64,000 nt of DNA from a virus. Location: IMG/VR virus record IMGVR_UViG_3300035698_018653, positions 62,001-126,000 of that record; one strand, given 5' to 3'. Position 1 is the stretch's first letter; every line of letters begins with the position of its first letter. Positions 24,312 to 33,226 of the stretch are shown here, piece after piece. A program made the position numbers and the translations under genes. The notes below the pieces were generated by a model that saw nothing but the letters and a program-made list of their open reading frames with translations, made no database searches and was not told the DNA's origin.

Positions 24312-25295
24312 ATGAGCAAAGTATCTTTGAAAAATATTCTGGCAGAACTTTCTAAACAGCAAACTACTGCTAGTGGTCTAGGTGGCGATTTCTTACCCCT
24401 GCCGATTGCTAACAGGTTTATTGACTTTGTCAATGACGCTAATTATTGTAGACAGTTGTTTAAGGTTCTGACTATGACCTCTAAGACTCTAGACATGCCC
24501 AAGATTCTCTCACGGGCCTCTGTTTATTATGAGCCTACTGAAACTACCGCTGCGGTACGTACCACTTTCTCTACCGGTAATATCCGCTTCACCGCTAAGA
24601 AATTGTTCTCGAAGCTTGAGGCCAGTTCCGAAGTGTTGGAAGATGCGGCTTTTGATATGGAGCAGATAATTCGGGACCAGGCTGCCGAAGCTACGGGTCA
24701 GGCCGAAGAAGAGGCAATGATGGTCGGTAACACGGCTGCCACTGCCAACGCTACGACTCCGAACAATGCTACTGCTACTAACTGGTACCAGAAGGACCAT
24801 CGACTCATCTTTGATGGGTTGTTTACTATCGGTGGAGCTTCCGGCGCTGCTACGTCTGTAAATGCTGGTGGAGTGGTTGCTTCGTCTTCCATTCTACGTC
24901 AGGTGATGTATAACCTTGGCAAATATGGCCGGGTAATGTCCAGGCTGGTTGCTTTCTTGAACCCCTGGAGCGCTAACCAGATGCTTGACGATGACAAGGT
25001 TGTAACCATGGATAAGGCTGGAAACCGTGCCACTATCTTTACCGGCGCTTTATTCCTGCTCTATGGTAAGATCAACGTTATCGATGAAGTTTATGCCCCT
25101 GATGGTCAGGGTTGCATGACCCCCAAGAATAACCCCATCATAGCTGACCGGAGAAAGATTCGGGTAGAGCGTGAGAAGGAAATTCAGCAGGACATGTGGC
25201 GTTGGGTTGTTAGTGAACGCATCGACTTTAAAGTTGAGCATAATGACGCAGTCGCCTTGGTGACTAACCTTGACCTTCCTGACGCTGCAAGTTAA
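24312..25295 (+). CDS. Major capsid protein (HK97 fold)
   Basis: 327 residues. ATG 24312 is ten bases after AAGGAGG (24295-24301); the upstream in-frame GTG overlaps that site and is rejected. The pattern is typical: an N-terminal helix, FTAKKLFSKLEASSEVLEDA (the E-loop/P-domain strand), a Gly/Ala/Thr-rich insertion, then INVIDEVYAPDG and the basic, acidic-ended C terminus. Codons are richer in G and C than in the neighbours, as for a strongly expressed gene. A terminator follows directly. Confidence 0.85.
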   Translation: MSKVSLKNILAELSKQQTTASGLGGDFLPLPIANRFIDFVNDANYCRQLFKVLTMTSKTLDMPKILSRASVYYEPTETTAAVRTTFSTGNIRFTAKKLFSKLEASSEVLEDAAFDMEQIIRDQAAEATGQAEEEAMMVGNTAATANATTPNNATATNWYQKDHRLIFDGLFTIGGASGAATSVNAGGVVASSSILRQVMYNLGKYGRVMSRLVAFLNPWSANQMLDDDKVVTMDKAGNRATIFTGALFLLYGKINVIDEVYAPDGQGCMTPKNNPIIADRRKIRVEREKEIQQDMWRWVVSERIDFKVEHNDAVALVTNLDLPDAAS

Positions 25296-25350
25296 GATTT
25301 TGTTCTTAACCAAAAGGGGGCAGGGCTTTAACTGTCCTGCTCCCTTTTAA
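25291..25350 (+). terminator. Tandem hairpin and intrinsic terminator after the capsid gene
   Basis: GTTAAGA/TCTTAAC (25291-25310) is followed by a 13-pair stem, 25312-25324 (AAAAGGGGGCAGG) with 25336-25348, ending in TTTT. It would limit transcripts running from the head genes and protect the capsid mRNA. Confidence 0.8.
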
Positions 25351-25369
25351 TATTTAAAGGGAAAATAAA

Positions 25370-27646
25370 ATGAGTCTAAAAGATAGCGAAATAAAAAACT
25401 TTCAAGATGGAAGCACGAGTGTTAAAGACGGTGACATAAAGAACACTAGTGATTACCCAGTTGATCCTATTACAGCTGACCTGAACGTCCCAGACACCCT
25501 TGAGCAGTCATTTGGAAAGCAGTTCAGTAAGATTCCCTACGTTAAAAGAAAAAAGATGCTTGCAGACAAAAGGAATTTATATGCTCCTACCCAGGGAGTA
25601 ATGATTAGACAAGATGAAACCAACTTATATTTAGCGATTGATAAGAAATTTCTCAAGAACCTACAGCCGAGAGATATTGCCGCTTACGTATCTATTGCCG
25701 CTTCAGGATTCTTTACAAATAGTTTTAGCGATATATCGAAGTATAAAGTAAATAACAGAGATGGTTGTGCAATATTCATGAAAAATGTAGTTCACTATAG
25801 TGGTGGCAGATATTGCGCTTTACTCTGGGCACACATAATGGCTTCGCTCATGAAGGTGACAATCTTTACAAATATGAAGCCACCTTTTATAAAAGATTTT
25901 GAGCATATGCCATTTAAAGAAAATATACAGTGGGCTGTTGACGGAAGACTTGGAATGCATCTAAAGAAAAATGATTTTAAATTTACTTTAGGGATTCCTA
26001 ATGATGTAGGACAAGCGGCAATTACTTATTCTGAGAAATGGAATATACCTTGCTATATGACAATATTTGAATCACCCAATTTTGTAAGAGAGTATCGCAG
26101 AGGAATAGATTCAGAGGAAAAGTTTTGGGTTGAGTATAAAAAATGTATGAAAAAAGCAGATGGTATTATAGGAATATCCAATATAAGTGGAAGTAAGGCA
26201 AAAGAATGGATAGAGGCCGATGGAGTAAAGTGTCCGCCTGTTGAAATTATATATCCACCACTTAATCAGCCTATCGCAGATATGGTTGTAGATAAAGATA
26301 TTCACGAAGCAAATGAGATTTGTTATATAAGTAGAATGACCGGATATAAAAACCCTCTTTTAATGATAAAGGATATATGCAAACTAAGACAACCGCCTGA
26401 CGTAATTAATCTAATAGGGCGTGCAGCCGGAGGTACGGTCAATGAAATAAATAAAATGAATAAGCAATACAAGGGTAGAGTAAAGATAAAAATATATGAA
26501 GCGGTAAGCGATATAGAAAAATTTATTATCCTTAAGAGAAGTAAGTTGATTGTATTTCCTTCGACATTTGAGGGCTTTGGAATGTCGCCAATGGAAGGAT
26601 TTTATATGAGTAAGCCGGTTATCGCTTATGACCTGCCAGTACTTAGAGAGGTATATGGTAATCATATAAATTATGTTCCGGTAAACGATTCTAAAAAATT
26701 AGCGAAAGAAGTTGAAAAACTTTTGGAAGATAAAAAAGAGAGAGAGAGATTGGGCGAAGCAGGAAGAGCTCACGTAATAAGATGGTGTTTATATGATATG
26801 TGTCGTGACAGAATAAAGGAAGTATTTCCTATATCTAAAAAGCTTTCCTTATCTGTTGGCACTATCGTACTTAATGGCGCTGAGTGGATTAAACTAGGAT
26901 TGAAAACTATCTATCCAAAAGCAAAAGAAATCATAATTGTTGAGGGCGCTGTTGAGGACTACGCAAAGAATAATCCAGATATGGTAAAAGACGGATGTCA
27001 TTCTATAGATAATACTGTTGAGATAATTAAGAATTTTCCTGACCCTGAAAATAAGATAAAGTTTTTTGCTTGTAACGGAAGTCCTTGGCAGAACAAACAA
27101 GAGATGCAGAATAAGATAGCAGAAAATATAACTGGTGACATATTCCTCAAGCAAGATAGTGACGAATGTTATCTACATAAAGATGTTGATAGAATTGTAA
27201 ATGAATTCGAAAGTGACCCTGACCTTTTTATATTTAGGTATAAGTTCAATCACTTCTGGCATAGCTTTAAACAAATAGCGATAGGCGGACAATGGGAAAG
27301 CAAGATGGTCAGGTGTTGGAGATGGAGAGATGACTTCAGATATCAGGGTAGAAGTTTTAATGTTATGGTAGATAAGGAAGGCAAGTCAGTTGATAGGCCA
27401 AATTATAAAGTAAAAGAAGTTGACGATAGACTTGTATTTCATATGTCATATGTAAGCAAGAAACCAGAAATGATTCGTGCAAAATTAAATTACTATAAAA
27501 ATAGAGGAATAGAAACAAACGTAAAAGATACTTACACCGGATGGAAGCGGGGCAATCCCACACAGCCCACGGCCGGAGGTGGTACCGTTAAGGCTTTTGC
27601 CGGAGAGATGCCGAAACTTTTAACAAGGATAGCTGATGAATACTAA
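25370..27646 (+). CDS. Two-domain glycosyltransferase (GT4 + GT2-like)
   Basis: 758 residues. The central part is a GT-B, GT4-type domain: CYISRMTGYKNP, IVFPSTFEGFGMSPMEGFYM with the EX7E-type acidic pair, and ERLGEAGRAHV. From about residue 490 a GT-A/GT2-like domain follows, with SVGTIVLNGAEWI, EIIIVEGA and the DxD-like KQDSDE. It lies between the capsid and connector genes, so it may glycosylate virion proteins; it could also modify the host surface. It has no membrane segment. Both domains look intact. Confidence 0.8.
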   Translation: MSLKDSEIKNFQDGSTSVKDGDIKNTSDYPVDPITADLNVPDTLEQSFGKQFSKIPYVKRKKMLADKRNLYAPTQGVMIRQDETNLYLAIDKKFLKNLQPRDIAAYVSIAASGFFTNSFSDISKYKVNNRDGCAIFMKNVVHYSGGRYCALLWAHIMASLMKVTIFTNMKPPFIKDFEHMPFKENIQWAVDGRLGMHLKKNDFKFTLGIPNDVGQAAITYSEKWNIPCYMTIFESPNFVREYRRGIDSEEKFWVEYKKCMKKADGIIGISNISGSKAKEWIEADGVKCPPVEIIYPPLNQPIADMVVDKDIHEANEICYISRMTGYKNPLLMIKDICKLRQPPDVINLIGRAAGGTVNEINKMNKQYKGRVKIKIYEAVSDIEKFIILKRSKLIVFPSTFEGFGMSPMEGFYMSKPVIAYDLPVLREVYGNHINYVPVNDSKKLAKEVEKLLEDKKERERLGEAGRAHVIRWCLYDMCRDRIKEVFPISKKLSLSVGTIVLNGAEWIKLGLKTIYPKAKEIIIVEGAVEDYAKNNPDMVKDGCHSIDNTVEIIKNFPDPENKIKFFACNGSPWQNKQEMQNKIAENITGDIFLKQDSDECYLHKDVDRIVNEFESDPDLFIFRYKFNHFWHSFKQIAIGGQWESKMVRCWRWRDDFRYQGRSFNVMVDKEGKSVDRPNYKVKEVDDRLVFHMSYVSKKPEMIRAKLNYYKNRGIETNVKDTYTGWKRGNPTQPTAGGGTVKAFAGEMPKLLTRIADEY

Positions 27647-27875
27647 AAGCACTAATGGGAGATGTATATTTCTTTATGACTTACATAACCCTGCTTCAAG
27701 GTGCTCTAATTTACATAAAAGAAAAAGTGTGTTTTGCGACATTCATGAAAAGAAAGCAAGAGAAGATAAAGTGGCCGTATTGGTTGTTCCAGAGATATTT
27801 AATTTGGTGCCGGATGATTACCCTCATCCAACCATTATGATAAGTCTTAAAAATAAGGAGAAAGAAGATGCCTAG
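27636..27875 (+). CDS. Small zinc-finger-like protein
   Basis: 79 residues. RCIFLYDLHNPASRCSNLH followed by FCDIHEKK gives Cys-Cys-Cys-His spacing like other short phage zinc fingers. It overlaps the glycosyltransferase end by 11 bases. Role unknown. Confidence 0.65.
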   Translation: MNTKSTNGRCIFLYDLHNPASRCSNLHKRKSVFCDIHEKKAREDKVAVLVVPEIFNLVPDDYPHPTIMISLKNKEKEDA

Positions 27876-28110
27876 CTCTATAAGTGGAATAAATCCAAAT
27901 CATATTGGAAATGCCGATAAGATTTTATGTGCTTATGATTTGAATACTACCGTTATTAGCAGAAATATAAATAGTGATATAATCGCTATTGACTATCAAG
28001 CTGCTTCTGCTAGTGGCGTGTATAAATTAAGAGAAACAATCACTTATGATAGTGACGGTGAATTTTATAGTTCAATTTTTGAATATATGTTAATAGCGTC
28101 TTTAGATTAG
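27868..28110 (+). CDS. Unknown small virion-region protein
   Basis: 80 residues after AAGGAG. Strand-rich, ending in EFYSSIFEYMLIASLD. The position after the capsid genes and the lack of charged runs suggest a structural or decoration protein. Not recognised. Confidence 0.65.
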   Translation: MPSSISGINPNHIGNADKILCAYDLNTTVISRNINSDIIAIDYQAASASGVYKLRETITYDSDGEFYSSIFEYMLIASLD

Positions 28111-28120
28111 GGGAATAAAA

Positions 28121-28720
28121 ATGAATTGTGAAAATATTAAAAATTCAATGGCAATACATTTAAAAGGAAAACATAGACACCCAGATTTTGAGTATGATTT
28201 TCCTGCTGGTAGTTTTGATTATCCCACTTCTGCCCCTTTCGATCAGCCAGCCCCCCTCGATACCGATACTGGTGGCAATGGTCAGATTAAAAGACAGTTG
28301 ATGGATGACACTACAGAGGAATTTGTAATGAGGCAGTTTAAGCTTCATTCTCAATTTACCGAAAGACAAAGTCAAACTGTAATGTTTGCAGTGGTAGGTT
28401 ATTCTGTTACTGCTGCTGGTGGAAGTAATGTAAGATTTAATTTCAGGCATAGCGCAAGAAATAATGTAAGAGGATTAGACGAAAGAAATTGGGACTTTCC
28501 TTTTGCTTCAGTTGAATCTCCTGATTTTGAATGCAGTAGTGATCAGGATTATTTGGATTATTTTTTCTGGACTGAAACGGTTGAGAATCTTGAATGGGTT
28601 GCGAGAGATGACATAAGAATTATGTTAAGTAGAATAGCAACAGACGATAGTGGAAATTTAACTGGAGATTATGGGCTTGTTGATTTTAAAATTATTGTTC
28701 CGCTTCAAAGGATGAATTAA
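28121..28720 (+). CDS. Probable virion structural protein
   Basis: 199 residues. Pro/Asp-rich N-terminal 60 residues precede a strand-rich domain with MFAVVGYSVTAAGG and WVARDDIRIMLSRIA. Between head and neck genes; a decoration protein is the most likely role, by position only. Confidence 0.6.
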   Translation: MNCENIKNSMAIHLKGKHRHPDFEYDFPAGSFDYPTSAPFDQPAPLDTDTGGNGQIKRQLMDDTTEEFVMRQFKLHSQFTERQSQTVMFAVVGYSVTAAGGSNVRFNFRHSARNNVRGLDERNWDFPFASVESPDFECSSDQDYLDYFFWTETVENLEWVARDDIRIMLSRIATDDSGNLTGDYGLVDFKIIVPLQRMN

Positions 28721-28722
28721 TT

Positions 28723-29418
28723 ATGGGTTGTTTATTCGAAACAGCTAGTGCAGAATATCTTAAAAGAAATTCTGCAACTTTTAATGACGCACAAGGAATG
28801 ATGTGTGCTTGGATATATTTAAATTCAGTTGGCACTTTTATGATAATGTCAAGTAGTGATGAACTTGTCAATGATACATTTGTTAATTTTTTTGTTACTG
28901 CAAGTATTTTAAGAATTGGTCAAAGAAACGCTGACATTCTTGATTATTTAAGAGCAACAACTGTATTTATAATTAATAGATGGTATCATGTAGCTATTGT
29001 TTCAGATGGAACAACTTATTATTTTTATATAAATGGAAATCTTGAAACTCCCGTAATTCTTGGTGGAGCTAATACTGGTGATTGGTTTGCAGATACTGCA
29101 GGCAGAGATAATTTTATAATAGGAGCAAATGAACATAGTGGTGGTTTATTAAATTCTTTTGATGGAATTATATTTGACGCAAGAGTTTATAATAATTCAA
29201 ATAATCATGCAAATAGAATAAAATATATTTGTGAACATAGGGGTTGTGATAATGATACTGATGGGCTTATTGGAAGATGGAAACTTGATGAAAGACCTGA
29301 AGGAACAGTGGTTGATATTGATTCTGTAAGAGATATTTCAGGACAAGATTTTCATATGAATGGGGTAATAGGTGGAACACCTGAATATAGAGCAGTACCA
29401 ATGAAAATTATAAAGTAA
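28723..29418 (+). CDS. LamG/concanavalin-like lectin protein
   Basis: 231 residues. The jelly-roll pattern of LamG-type domains is clear: MMCAWIYLNSVGTFMIMSS, RWYHVAIVSDGTTYYFYING, NFIIGANEH, FDGIIFDARVYN and LIGRWKLDE. Such domains bind sugars. As a stand-alone product beside the capsid genes it may decorate the head; the 37519 tail protein has two similar domains. Confidence 0.8.
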   Translation: MGCLFETASAEYLKRNSATFNDAQGMMCAWIYLNSVGTFMIMSSSDELVNDTFVNFFVTASILRIGQRNADILDYLRATTVFIINRWYHVAIVSDGTTYYFYINGNLETPVILGGANTGDWFADTAGRDNFIIGANEHSGGLLNSFDGIIFDARVYNNSNNHANRIKYICEHRGCDNDTDGLIGRWKLDERPEGTVVDIDSVRDISGQDFHMNGVIGGTPEYRAVPMKIIK

Positions 29419-29430
29419 GGAGAAAGTAAA

Positions 29431-29835
29431 ATGGGAATTACAATTAATAAAACTACTTTTAATGTAAATAGAAGTGGAGATACTGCAAAGGCATTAAGAG
29501 ATTCAAATATGCTTGTAGTTGAAGGAATAATTAATGGAGAAAGAAAAGTAAATTTTAAACTTCCCTCTTGTACTAAAAAGTATTGGAAACTAAATGGAGC
29601 AAGAAGCAAAGTTATTGAAATGAATGCAGATGAAAAACAAGTAGTGGATAATACTGAAGCTCAAGCAATAGAGGACACCAAAGACATTACTATTTCTTTA
29701 GATAAATTAACTAAGGCACTTGCGCTTATTATTCTAACAGAAATAAATATCTTAAGGGTCAAAGCTGGATTAACAGAAAGAACAGTTACTCAATTAAAAA
29801 ATGCAGTTAAAACAAAATATAACTCATTATCATGA
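29431..29835 (+). CDS. Unknown protein in the head-neck region
   Basis: 134 residues, AAGGAG before ATG. Basic strand-rich N-terminal half, helical C-terminal half. Its stop overlaps the next start. Not recognised. Confidence 0.65.
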   Translation: MGITINKTTFNVNRSGDTAKALRDSNMLVVEGIINGERKVNFKLPSCTKKYWKLNGARSKVIEMNADEKQVVDNTEAQAIEDTKDITISLDKLTKALALIILTEINILRVKAGLTERTVTQLKNAVKTKYNSLS

Positions 29836-30002
29836 TCAGGGATATACTTGAAAAGTTTTCTAATAATATTAATTACATAGAAAGCAAAGAGGAATTAGAT
29901 TTGTTAATTATAAATACAGAAACAGAAATATTAATATCGATGGCAGATGCAACAATGCCAAAAGATAAAAATACTTTTTATCCAGATGTGTTAAGGGGAT
30001 AA
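29832..30002 (+). CDS. Unknown small protein
   Basis: 56 residues from ATG 29832, coupled by an ATGA overlap to the preceding stop. It is acidic and helical and ends just before the AGGGG that serves the connector gene. Not recognised. Confidence 0.6.
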   Translation: MIRDILEKFSNNINYIESKEELDLLIINTETEILISMADATMPKDKNTFYPDVLRG

Positions 30003-30006
30003 TATC

Positions 30007-30609
30007 ATGAGCGTTCCTTTTACAAATTATACTACAAAGAGTTATACCGCCAATGTAAAGGATGCGGTTGATCAGTATATCAATGGACTGATTGATGGAG
30101 ATTTCTGGAAGCACGTTAATGAGCCTCAGATATTTAATATAAACGATATTACAACTGATTCTTTATTGCTTAAATATTATCCTATACTTCAAATCATTTC
30201 TGTTACTGATAATATTACCGCCGATACCGCAGATGATGATTCCGGTCCAGAACTATTGGATGCGCTTAATTATGAGTTTGATGATAAGGCCGGAATACTT
30301 TATTTAATAAATACACACGCAGCAAGTACTACTGGTCTTATTTATTTTAGTGAAGGGCCACAAAATGTTGAGATAGAATTTGATTGGGGATTTGATGACG
30401 TGCCGACAGATGTTATAAGATTTGCCGATGCGAATGCAGATAGAATTAATGATGCTATTAACGCAGGTACTGCTTCGGGCAATAAGATAAGCGAGAGAAT
30501 AGGAAATTATTCATATCGTTATGATATTAGTAAAACGCTTGATGGAAAGTACGCTCATCTTGCTAATTGGGAAACAGCTTTCATAAGAAAGTATAAGAGA
30601 GTTATATAA
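30007..30609 (+). CDS. Probable head-tail connector (adaptor) protein
   Basis: 200 residues, starting MSVPFTNYTTKSY and rich in Asp, with a central strand-rich part and a C-terminal helix-rich end (WETAFIRKYKRVI). Its place directly before the stopper-, neck- and tail-terminator-like genes fits the adaptor under the portal. The sequence itself is divergent. Confidence 0.6.
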   Translation: MSVPFTNYTTKSYTANVKDAVDQYINGLIDGDFWKHVNEPQIFNINDITTDSLLLKYYPILQIISVTDNITADTADDDSGPELLDALNYEFDDKAGILYLINTHAASTTGLIYFSEGPQNVEIEFDWGFDDVPTDVIRFADANADRINDAINAGTASGNKISERIGNYSYRYDISKTLDGKYAHLANWETAFIRKYKRVI

Positions 30610-30974
30610 TGACAATATCTCCAGTACAATTAAATTTACTAGTATCTATAAGTAGAAAGGTAACCACGACTATTTCAGCGGGTCTGGAGCCGTCTGCGAG
30701 GCCATCTGTGATAGCAACTGACGTACCTATAAGAATAACCACTAAAGTGAATGAAGTGGCTGGCTATCAGGAGAAGGGCTGGAATTCGTCAGATGAGCTG
30801 ATAGGGTTTACTAATGTTGGAATTGACGTACAGCCGAATGACGTATTAACCAGAAATGATAATGGAAAAACATATGTAGTACAAAATGTAGATAAAGAAC
30901 CAGGTGGAGTAGTTGATAATCATTACGAAATGGAAATAATGGAAAAAGATTTTACTAAAAGCGGGAACCCATAA
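30609..30974 (+). CDS. Probable head-closure (stopper) protein
   Basis: 121 residues, strand-rich, with DVPIRITTKVNEVAG and a C-terminal GKTYVVQNVD-type strand as in small beta-barrel stopper proteins. It overlaps both neighbours (TAATG and ATGG). Called mainly by order. Confidence 0.6.
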   Translation: MTISPVQLNLLVSISRKVTTTISAGLEPSARPSVIATDVPIRITTKVNEVAGYQEKGWNSSDELIGFTNVGIDVQPNDVLTRNDNGKTYVVQNVDKEPGGVVDNHYEMEIMEKDFTKSGNP

Positions 30975-31363
30975 TGGCTGGATTCGGAGCTAAATTGATA
31001 GGGGCAAAAGTTGTTGCAAATACATTTAAAAGAATGAGCGATAATGCTATGCCAAATCTTACTATCGCTATGAAAAAAATAGTTTTAATGATCGAGAGAA
31101 GAGCAAAACAATTAGCCCCTGTTGATAGTGGACGTTTAAGAAATTCAATAAAAGGAATAGTTGAAAGAATTGCTTTAACCGCTATAAAAGGAGAGGTAGG
31201 AACTGACGTTGATTATGCAATATTTGTTCATGAGGGGCATACTTCTGGGGGAACTTTTATTTCAGCAAAGCCTTTTTTAAGACAAGCCTTAAGAGAACTG
31301 AGACCACAAATTCACATCATGCTTAAGAAAGCTATATTTTTAGATTTTGGAAAGGTAATATAA
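30974..31363 (+). CDS. Neck protein, HK97 gp10-like
   Basis: 129 residues. RRAKQLAPVDSGRLRNSI, DYAIFVHEGH and KPFLRQAL are the standard motifs of the HK97 gp10 family, which joins head and tail. Length is normal. Confidence 0.85.
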   Translation: MAGFGAKLIGAKVVANTFKRMSDNAMPNLTIAMKKIVLMIERRAKQLAPVDSGRLRNSIKGIVERIALTAIKGEVGTDVDYAIFVHEGHTSGGTFISAKPFLRQALRELRPQIHIMLKKAIFLDFGKVI

Positions 31364-31839
31364 TGGCAAATCCAGATACCCCTCAAATGGAGTTGATTAA
31401 AACGCTTGGGTATATTTTTACAAATGATACGGATTTAGATAGTAATACCATAGGGAATCCAGGGCAGAGAGTTTATAGAGAGGCGAGCATAAATTATAAT
31501 GACGAAACAGTACCATATATAACTATAGAAATAGATGACAATCCAGATATGATTGGAATGCCAACCGTTGATATGAACTTAAGAATAAGTATTTGGAATA
31601 GTAAAGAAAGAGCAGGAGATAAACAAGAGTCAAATATAATAGCTCAGATAATAGTAAACTTAATTGAGGGAGATAAGAATGACGAAGGAAAAGATTTTAT
31701 AAATACTCAAGGGTTAAGTCAGAACTATCACCCAAAAGTAAGATTGATAAATAAAATAAACGGGGCTTTTGCTCCCACTAATTTAAAAAATATGACAAGA
31801 TATTTAATGAATTTTAATGTTACTTCAGGTAAAGTTTAA
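31363..31839 (+). CDS. Tail terminator-like protein
   Basis: 158 residues. The alternating strand pattern YITIEIDDNPD and MNLRISIWN with the following helix resembles the lambda gpU/HK97 gp17 fold that caps the tail tube. It directly precedes the tail tube gene. Confidence 0.7.
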   Translation: MANPDTPQMELIKTLGYIFTNDTDLDSNTIGNPGQRVYREASINYNDETVPYITIEIDDNPDMIGMPTVDMNLRISIWNSKERAGDKQESNIIAQIIVNLIEGDKNDEGKDFINTQGLSQNYHPKVRLINKINGAFAPTNLKNMTRYLMNFNVTSGKV

Positions 31840-31861
31840 TTTTTAAGGAGGTGAGAAAAAT

Positions 31862-32314
31862 ATGGCTATACAGTTCGGGCAAGGTGTATTGGTTGGGTCA
31901 GGCCAGGAGTTTGGTTATCTTCAAGATGTAACGTTAGATTTTGAATTTGAAGATGCAGAACTTCACGCAGGTAACGGCTTATATCCCATTGATGTCAGAA
32001 TCCATAGTGCCAGTATTTCTGGTAACGCAGGATTTGCTGATATTGATGTAGAAGCTTTCCAACATATTGTTGGGGGCACTAAGAGCGGTACTTCGCTTTT
32101 ACTGACCGGCACGTCACGTCCCAGTTATTTTCAGCTGGTGTTTACGTTGACTACTGACAGTATTAGTTTTATCGTAACACTGTATAGAGTCAAGTCAACT
32201 AAGTTGTCTATGGCTTTTAACAGAACAAATCACTTTATTCCCAATTTTGATTTTAAAGCGTATGCCAGATCAGATGGTAATGTCGGCATAATTGACTGTG
32301 GTGATGTAAGTTAA
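31862..32314 (+). CDS. Major tail tube protein
   Basis: 150 residues after AAGGAGG. FGYLQDVTLDFEFEDAELHA and the closing KLSMAFNRTNHFIPNFDFKA are typical of small tail tube proteins. It is followed by the chaperone and tape measure genes in the normal order. Confidence 0.8.
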   Translation: MAIQFGQGVLVGSGQEFGYLQDVTLDFEFEDAELHAGNGLYPIDVRIHSASISGNAGFADIDVEAFQHIVGGTKSGTSLLLTGTSRPSYFQLVFTLTTDSISFIVTLYRVKSTKLSMAFNRTNHFIPNFDFKAYARSDGNVGIIDCGDVS

Positions 32315-32396
32315 TTTTTAATTTCATTTATTGTCTTTTGTAATTAAAAGTTAATTGACTTTGAAATGTTTGTAGAGACTATAAAGGAGAAATATT

Positions 32397-32777
32397 ATGA
32401 ATAAGAAAGAAGATAAAGAAGTAGAGGAAAGACAAACAGCTGATGCAGCAATTGAAGAGATGAGCAAGCTTACCAATAAAGAAACAAGCGTTATTATTGG
32501 GGAAGATGGAAAGGAATATAAATTAGCTCCTTGCACTATATCTCAAATTCCAAGGTTAATAAAATTGTCTAATGAGATTGATGGTGAGAAGCTGAATGAA
32601 CATCCTGACCAAGCAGCGGATAATATGGCGGAAATAATTAAGATAGGATTGAAAAAAAATCATCCAAACTTAAAAATAAAATTTATAAAAGATAATTTTA
32701 CTTTTATGAATTTAGCAACTGTCATAAAGGAGATACTTAACCTCAATTCTTTTTACGAGATGATGGCAGGGAGGTGA
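32397..32777 (+). CDS. Tail assembly chaperone
   Basis: 126 residues. Charged N terminus, then YKLAPCTISQIPRLIKLSNEI, and a helical domain that ends FYEMMAGR. Order and size match the lambda gpG type. A second chaperone frame starts at its stop in the -1 frame. Confidence 0.75.
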   Translation: MNKKEDKEVEERQTADAAIEEMSKLTNKETSVIIGEDGKEYKLAPCTISQIPRLIKLSNEIDGEKLNEHPDQAADNMAEIIKIGLKKNHPNLKIKFIKDNFTFMNLATVIKEILNLNSFYEMMAGR

Positions 32778-33223
32778 TAAGAAAAGACTCTAAGGGAATT
32801 AATACAAACAAAGGGACATTTACATGGAGTCAGATATTTGATTTTCTAGCAGAGAGATATAGTTGGACAATAGAGTATATTGCAAACTTAACCAATACTC
32901 AAGTTGTTCAGCTTATAGAAAAGGGTTTTCTTACTACTAAAAAACAAGAGAGGGATTATCAAAAAGAACATCAGCATGATAACCCAGATTATTCTAATGA
33001 GGAAAAGCCAACCGGAAAAATGAGAAAAGCTCAGATTAATTTACTTGAGATTGCAGGTAGTCTTAAGGCCAGAGAGAAGAGGGGTAAGAAAGAGATTAAG
33101 GGTGGCCCAATGACCGGTACAATAAATAAAGGTAACTTTGGGGAAAAATTTAATAAGAATAGAAAAGTAATTAAGAAATGGCAAGAGATAGCAAGAAAAA
33201 ATAATCCTGACAAGGACTTATAA
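32774..33223 (+). CDS. Second tail assembly chaperone (T-like extension)
   Basis: 149 residues. The frame lies -1 to the previous gene and is open from 32741, so it may be made as a -1 frameshift extension, as lambda gpGT is. Alternatively it starts at GTG 32774, where GGGAGG is too close to be a good Shine-Dalgarno. SWTIEYIANLTNTQVVQLIEK is a typical chaperone helix pair; the rest is basic. Confidence 0.7.
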   Translation: MIRKDSKGINTNKGTFTWSQIFDFLAERYSWTIEYIANLTNTQVVQLIEKGFLTTKKQERDYQKEHQHDNPDYSNEEKPTGKMRKAQINLLEIAGSLKAREKRGKKEIKGGPMTGTINKGNFGEKFNKNRKVIKKWQEIARKNNPDKDL

Positions 33224-33226
33224 ATT

